Shown piece by piece: positions 60,720 through 64,000 of a DNA stretch of 64,000 nucleotides (its first letter is position 1; the number at the start of each line of letters is the position of its first letter). Origin of the DNA: Mercurialis annua (taxonomy: Eukaryota; Streptophyta; Magnoliopsida; Malpighiales; Euphorbiaceae); NCBI RefSeq assembly GCF_937616625.2, contig NC_065576.1:28579128-28643127 (forward strand), given 5' to 3'. The translations under genes were made by a program, and so were the position numbers. The notes under the pieces are model-generated. The model ran no database searches. It was not told the DNA's origin and was given only the letters and a program-made list of their open reading frames with translations.

Positions 60720-62217
60720 CTGTCTGTAGTCGATACAGTCGAAAAGAACCGTCTTTCTTCTTCACAAACAGAACTGGAGCACCCCATGGAGAAGTACTCG
60801 GTCTGATGAACCCGCTATCCAACAACACTTGTAACTGGTCCTTCAACTCCTTCAACTCTGCAGGAGCCATCCGATACGGCGGTATCGAAATCGGAGCTGT
60901 ACCAGAAACCACATCAATGCAAAACTCAATCTCACGGTCAGGTGGTAATCCAGGAAATTCCTCTGGAAACACATCAGTGAACTCATTCACTATCGGAACA
61001 CTATGCATATCACCACTATCAGCCTCCAAATCACGAACAACAGCAAAAAAACCCTGGCAACCCTTGCCTAATATCCGCTTCGCCTTGATGGCGGAAATCA
61101 GATTCTTAGGTGTCTCCGCCTTTTCTCCCTGAAAGGAAAAAGGTAGATCACCTGGAATCCTAAACTCGACTGACTTCCCTCGACAGTCAATAGAAGCATA
61201 ATGGCGCGACAGCCAATCCATCCTCAAAATCACGTCAAAAGAAAGAACGTCAAGCACAATCAAATCAGCACATAATTCTCTACCCTGAATAACCACTGGA
61301 CAAGAAGGATAAACGACGTCCACTACTACACCTTCAGACATAGGTGTAGACACAGCTAGAGGTTCACTCAAAACAGATGGTGCAATACCCAATTTCCCAG
61401 CAAAGCAAGTAGACACAAAAGAATGGGTTGCACCCGCATCAAATAATACCAAAGCAGCAGTAGAAGAAATAGGAATGGTACCTTGCACCACATCATTTGA
61501 TGCACGCGCATCTTGAGGAGTAAGTACGAACACTCTGGCCTGACCCTGCGGCTGCTGCTGCGAACTCTGCCCAGTACCATAACTGTTGGAATCTCTGCCA
61601 CCGTTACCACGGCCACCAAAACCTCTACCACCAGAACCACGGCCCCGCTGGCCACCAAAAGATGCTGCAGGTTGAGAATACCCTACAGACTGTGTAAACG
61701 CAGGTCTCTGCTGCTGGTAAGACGACTGCGCTACACTGGAGTTAGACATCTGCTGCCCAGATGTCGGACACTCCCTGGAGAAATGACCCGGCTGGCCACA
61801 AGAGAAACAACCTCCAGGAGCTAACTGACACTGACCATAGTGCCTGCGTCTGCAATTCTGGCTGAACGGAATGTTCGATCCACCACTATACCCGCGTCCT
61901 GAACCACGGTTACTCCCACTGTTACTAGAACTGTACGGAGAACTCCTAGTACTATGCCTCCCCTTGTTGTGCGTACGGCGACTCCCCCTATTGGCCTGAG
62001 AAGAGCCACTGTAGTAATTTCCACTACCATGCTGCGCTGGGGCCTGTTGCCCCCCACTAGGAAGATCACTCTTTCCCTTCTGATTCTGAAAAGGGTCAGA
62101 GATCGTCCCAAACTGAATCAATGAATTCTCCATCCGTCGAGCACTATCCACTACCCGAGCAAACTCCATGTCTGTCCCTATCAGCAAGGGAAGAAACTCC
62201 GAGCCTAACCCTAACAT
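60712..62217 (-). pseudogene. Gag C-terminus, protease and RT N-terminus fragment
   Basis: This frame is 501 residues. A serine/glycine/arginine-rich nucleocapsid region contains a CCHC zinc knuckle at 137-150 (CX2CX4HX4C; 61768-61809). Just before it is a degraded companion motif, NCRRRHYGQC, with one expected cysteine missing. Residues 251-267 hold the protease centre LFDAGATHSF, with D260-A261-G262 where the usual aspartic-protease triad is D-S/T-G. VILRMDW (329-335) has an arginine where glycine is usual. RT starts with FPGLPPDREIEF (421-432) and continues to DGSFRL, after which a 2-bp deletion brings a false end. The first methionine is not a natural start; the frame joins the gag fragment across a break near 62205-62215. 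Confidence 0.93.
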
Positions 62218-62827
62218 AGTGGTCCTTAGCTAGACCTTTCAGCGACATCTCCACAAGCATCACTAATTGACGATCAGTAGCTTGAATCCTCTGACTGTTG
62301 TACTCAAACTCCTCCAAAAAGTCAAGAGCATCCCCTGTGCCATCAAATGAAGTCGGAGCCAACTTCGAGTAAGTCATCACCATCTCTCTGTCTGTCGGAA
62401 TGGGATCGACACCAGCAAGTCCACCCATTCCAGCTACAGCACCAGCCTGAGGTTGCTGTTGTTGCGCTAACTGACCCAGTACAGTACACTGATTCTGCAG
62501 AAGAGCCTGGTTGTTCTGCATTTCGACAATGCCAGCCAAGAAAGTAGTGAAGTCGAACGCCTGCATATTCGATGCCTGTTGCACCTCCGGTGCTTGCTGC
62601 ACATTCGGTGCCTGCTGCACATTCGGTGCCTGAACACCTGCTGCACCACGTCCTCTAGCTCCACCTCTACCAGCACCAGCTCCTCTGCCTCTACCTCTAC
62701 CTCTACCACGTCCAGCATTTGCCTGAACTGGTGGTACGTTCTGATCGACTTCCATGGAAATCGCATCATCAGCCTCAGCTTCTTGCTCTGCCGCAGCACG
62801 AGCACGAGTACGAACAACGTTGTCCAT
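62144..62827 (-). pseudogene. Gag N-terminal fragment with central deletion
   Basis: It starts at a methionine about 330 bp after the PBS, a suitable distance for the gag start. Residues 37-65 are an arginine-glycine run and 66-90 a repeat of the type VQQAP. The capsid begins around residue 145 (PTDREMVM, FDGTGDALDFLEEF, MSLKGLAKDHY). The conserved capsid segment that normally follows in this family, with its W...F...F...P pattern, is absent. After KDHYV the sequence jumps to GLGSEF, typical of the end of capsid, in another frame. This indicates an internal deletion of perhaps 80-90 codons, ending the frame about 20 codons later. Confidence 0.88.
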
Positions 62828-63154
62828 ATCCTAAAGAAGGAACAACAACAATTTAAATAACACATAATTCATACCCAAGTATGAAATAAAACAAGTAACA
62901 GTTAGGATTTCCCGAGAAATCAACAGCATTAAAATGTTCACCCAAGTGAAATAACAGCAACTATTAAAAGCATTAAATCAACATATAATGCCCGACTCGA
63001 CGCAATCCTATTGGTGTAGGCAGAATGTTTTAAAATCAAAGGATAACATTTTTAAAGATATGACAGAAACCTATATCCGCAGTAGTTCCTAAGACACAAC
63101 CATACTTAACAGAGTAAACACATAGCAAGCAATTGGCCTTGGTTTGAAACCAAA
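62828..63154 (-). other. Leader of element C with hairpin next to the PBS
   Basis: This is untranslated sequence between PBS and gag. The part at 62990-63154 is conserved with element A, including CTCGACGCAATCCTATTGG and GGTGTAGGCAG. It ends in the perfect inverted repeat TTGGTTT-G-AAACCAA (63139-63153). Confidence 0.75.
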
Positions 63155-63166
63155 GCTCTGATACCA
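63155..63166 (-). promoter_or_regulatory. Primer-binding site of element C (tRNA-iMet)
   Basis: The element strand reads TGGTATCAGAGC, the exact complement of the 3' end of plant initiator methionine tRNA and the standard PBS of plant Ty3/gypsy elements. Four bases (63167-63170) separate it from the LTR end. Confidence 0.95.
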
Positions 63167-63170
63167 AGTT

Positions 63171-64000
63171 TGTCATGACCCATTTTCATGAATCGCGACC
63201 GGCGCTAGGGTTAAGTAATGTAGTACCAAAATCCGTAGCTAGCCTTTCAATTAACATACAAACACATAAACCTGCAGAAAACCAATGCTCGGGGGCAACC
63301 GAGACTTCAGCCTAAATCTAGCAGTTATAATATTCAGCAATTAAAATAACATGCTTTCCAATAATAGTATTAATTCGGCTTAACATAAATAATTATAAAT
63401 AATAATATAACATGCCAAAGCAATAATAATTCAGTCGGACCAATCCGACAACAACTAAGATAAAATAAAGACGTCTAGTCAACTACTGCGGTCTAAGGAA
63501 TAAAACAATTTTACAGTTTATCAAAATTAAATGGAACCTCCGAAGAAAAGTAAATGCGGAGATCACCAAACTCTCTCAGACCAAAACCCTGGGAAAAATT
63601 GGGAAAACAACAGGGTCAGATATAATGCGATGAGTTTATACCACTATCTACATTTATTAAGTGGAAAACCTTTAAAACCATTTAAAATATTTAATAACGA
63701 TATTACGAATAGTAGTTGGAACCCTAATCCACAATTCTAAATATAAACATAATCCAATAGGTCTGGTCCCGAGAGCTGAACTACACCGAGTTACCACTGA
63801 CCACACTTATACCAGAGTCCCGAGAGCTGAGCTACACCGAGTTACTCTACCTTGTCGGGTGACCCAAGTCTAACCCAACTCAAAACGTTTATCAAATATA
63901 AACCCGAGTTTATATTTATAAAATAATTTAAGAAAATAATAATCCATTTTAAAAGCGGAACTCAATAACTTCCCAAGTTACAACCCAAAAATCTAACCAT
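63171..64000 (-). mobile_element. 5' LTR of element C, partial (continues beyond the window)
   Basis: The sequence opens TGTCATGACCC and follows the 3' LTR from 55113. At 63850/63851 it jumps from the equivalent of 55792 to that of 56355, a 562-bp deletion with a 2-bp overlap (CT). A second gap of about 13 bp lies near 63972. The window ends at the equivalent of about 56520, so U3 with promoter and palindromes is not visible. Confidence 0.9.

Larger units (their letters stand above)
55113..64000 (-). mobile_element. Element C: chromovirus (Ty3/gypsy, Metaviridae), inactive copy, 5' LTR cut by window
   Basis: A minus-strand LTR retrotransposon. In element order: 5' LTR (from beyond 64000 to 63171), PBS (63166-63155), leader, gag, protease, RT, RNase H, integrase, chromodomain, PPT (57983-57973) and 3' LTR (57972-55113). 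The pol order with integrase after RNase H identifies Ty3/gypsy. The C-terminal chromodomain and overall wording point to the Tekay/Del side of the plant chromoviruses. The coding region is broken in at least four places, so this copy cannot supply a complete set of proteins. It sits in the 5' LTR of element A. Confidence 0.93.

Noticed and set aside
58728..62860. Plus-strand frames opposite the chromovirus coding region (for example 61513-61824, 62579-62860)
   Set aside because: They are antisense shadows of gag and pol, with low-complexity peptides that arise from the arginine-glycine and glutamine-rich codons on the coding strand.
55473..63740. Recurring 69-codon open frame (55473-55682 and 63531-63740) as a possible conserved small gene
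   Set aside because: Both copies are at the same place of the two LTRs of element C, on the non-coding strand. Similarity is explained by LTR identity, and substitutions show no sign of protein conservation.

Overview
The window is repetitive nuclear DNA from a flowering plant. The evidence is a chromovirus-type Ty3/gypsy polyprotein, primer-binding sites matching the plant initiator tRNA-Met, long TGTAATA...GTGACA LTRs and a long AT-rich satellite. The species cannot be named from the sequence, although a eudicot seems likely. I see no host protein-coding gene and no tRNA, rRNA or CRISPR. Every protein-like signal belongs to one retrotransposon.

Layout. (1) 1-28388: satellite array 1, made of two related monomers of 29 and 30 bp and open at the left window edge. 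It is organised into nested, near-identical blocks with offsets of 0.44 to 10.7 kb. (2) 28387-36969: an island of three LTRs of one retrotransposon superfamily (minus, plus, minus) interrupting the satellite; the first two stand head to head. (3) 36970-43580: satellite array 2, same monomers and orientation, more diverged, with a roughly 3.1 kb higher-order period. (4) 43581-55112: a minus-strand LTR element (element A) with long LTRs and a non-coding interior, resembling a LARD (large retrotransposon derivative). Its 3' LTR carries a TIR element (45488-46093). Its interior carries a plus-strand solo LTR with a perfect ACTGA target duplication (49840-52256). (5) 55113-64000: a minus-strand chromovirus (element C) inserted in the 5' LTR of element A. 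Its 3' LTR, PPT, broken gag-pol with chromodomain, leader and PBS are visible; the 5' LTR runs off the window.

How the parts relate. Elements A and C share LTR ends, PBS and adjoining hairpin, leader, PPT and the first 3' untranslated bases, but only C has coding sequence. A could therefore have been mobilised by C-type proteins (inference). C itself is dead: a gag deletion/frameshift, a frameshift in RT and two in-frame TAG codons, the second cutting off the chromodomain. Most LTRs carry a cluster of short palindromes built as a CG-NN-CG core with differing complementary arms. This, together with the satellite's block structure, is the least expected structure in the window. All similarities were judged by eye.
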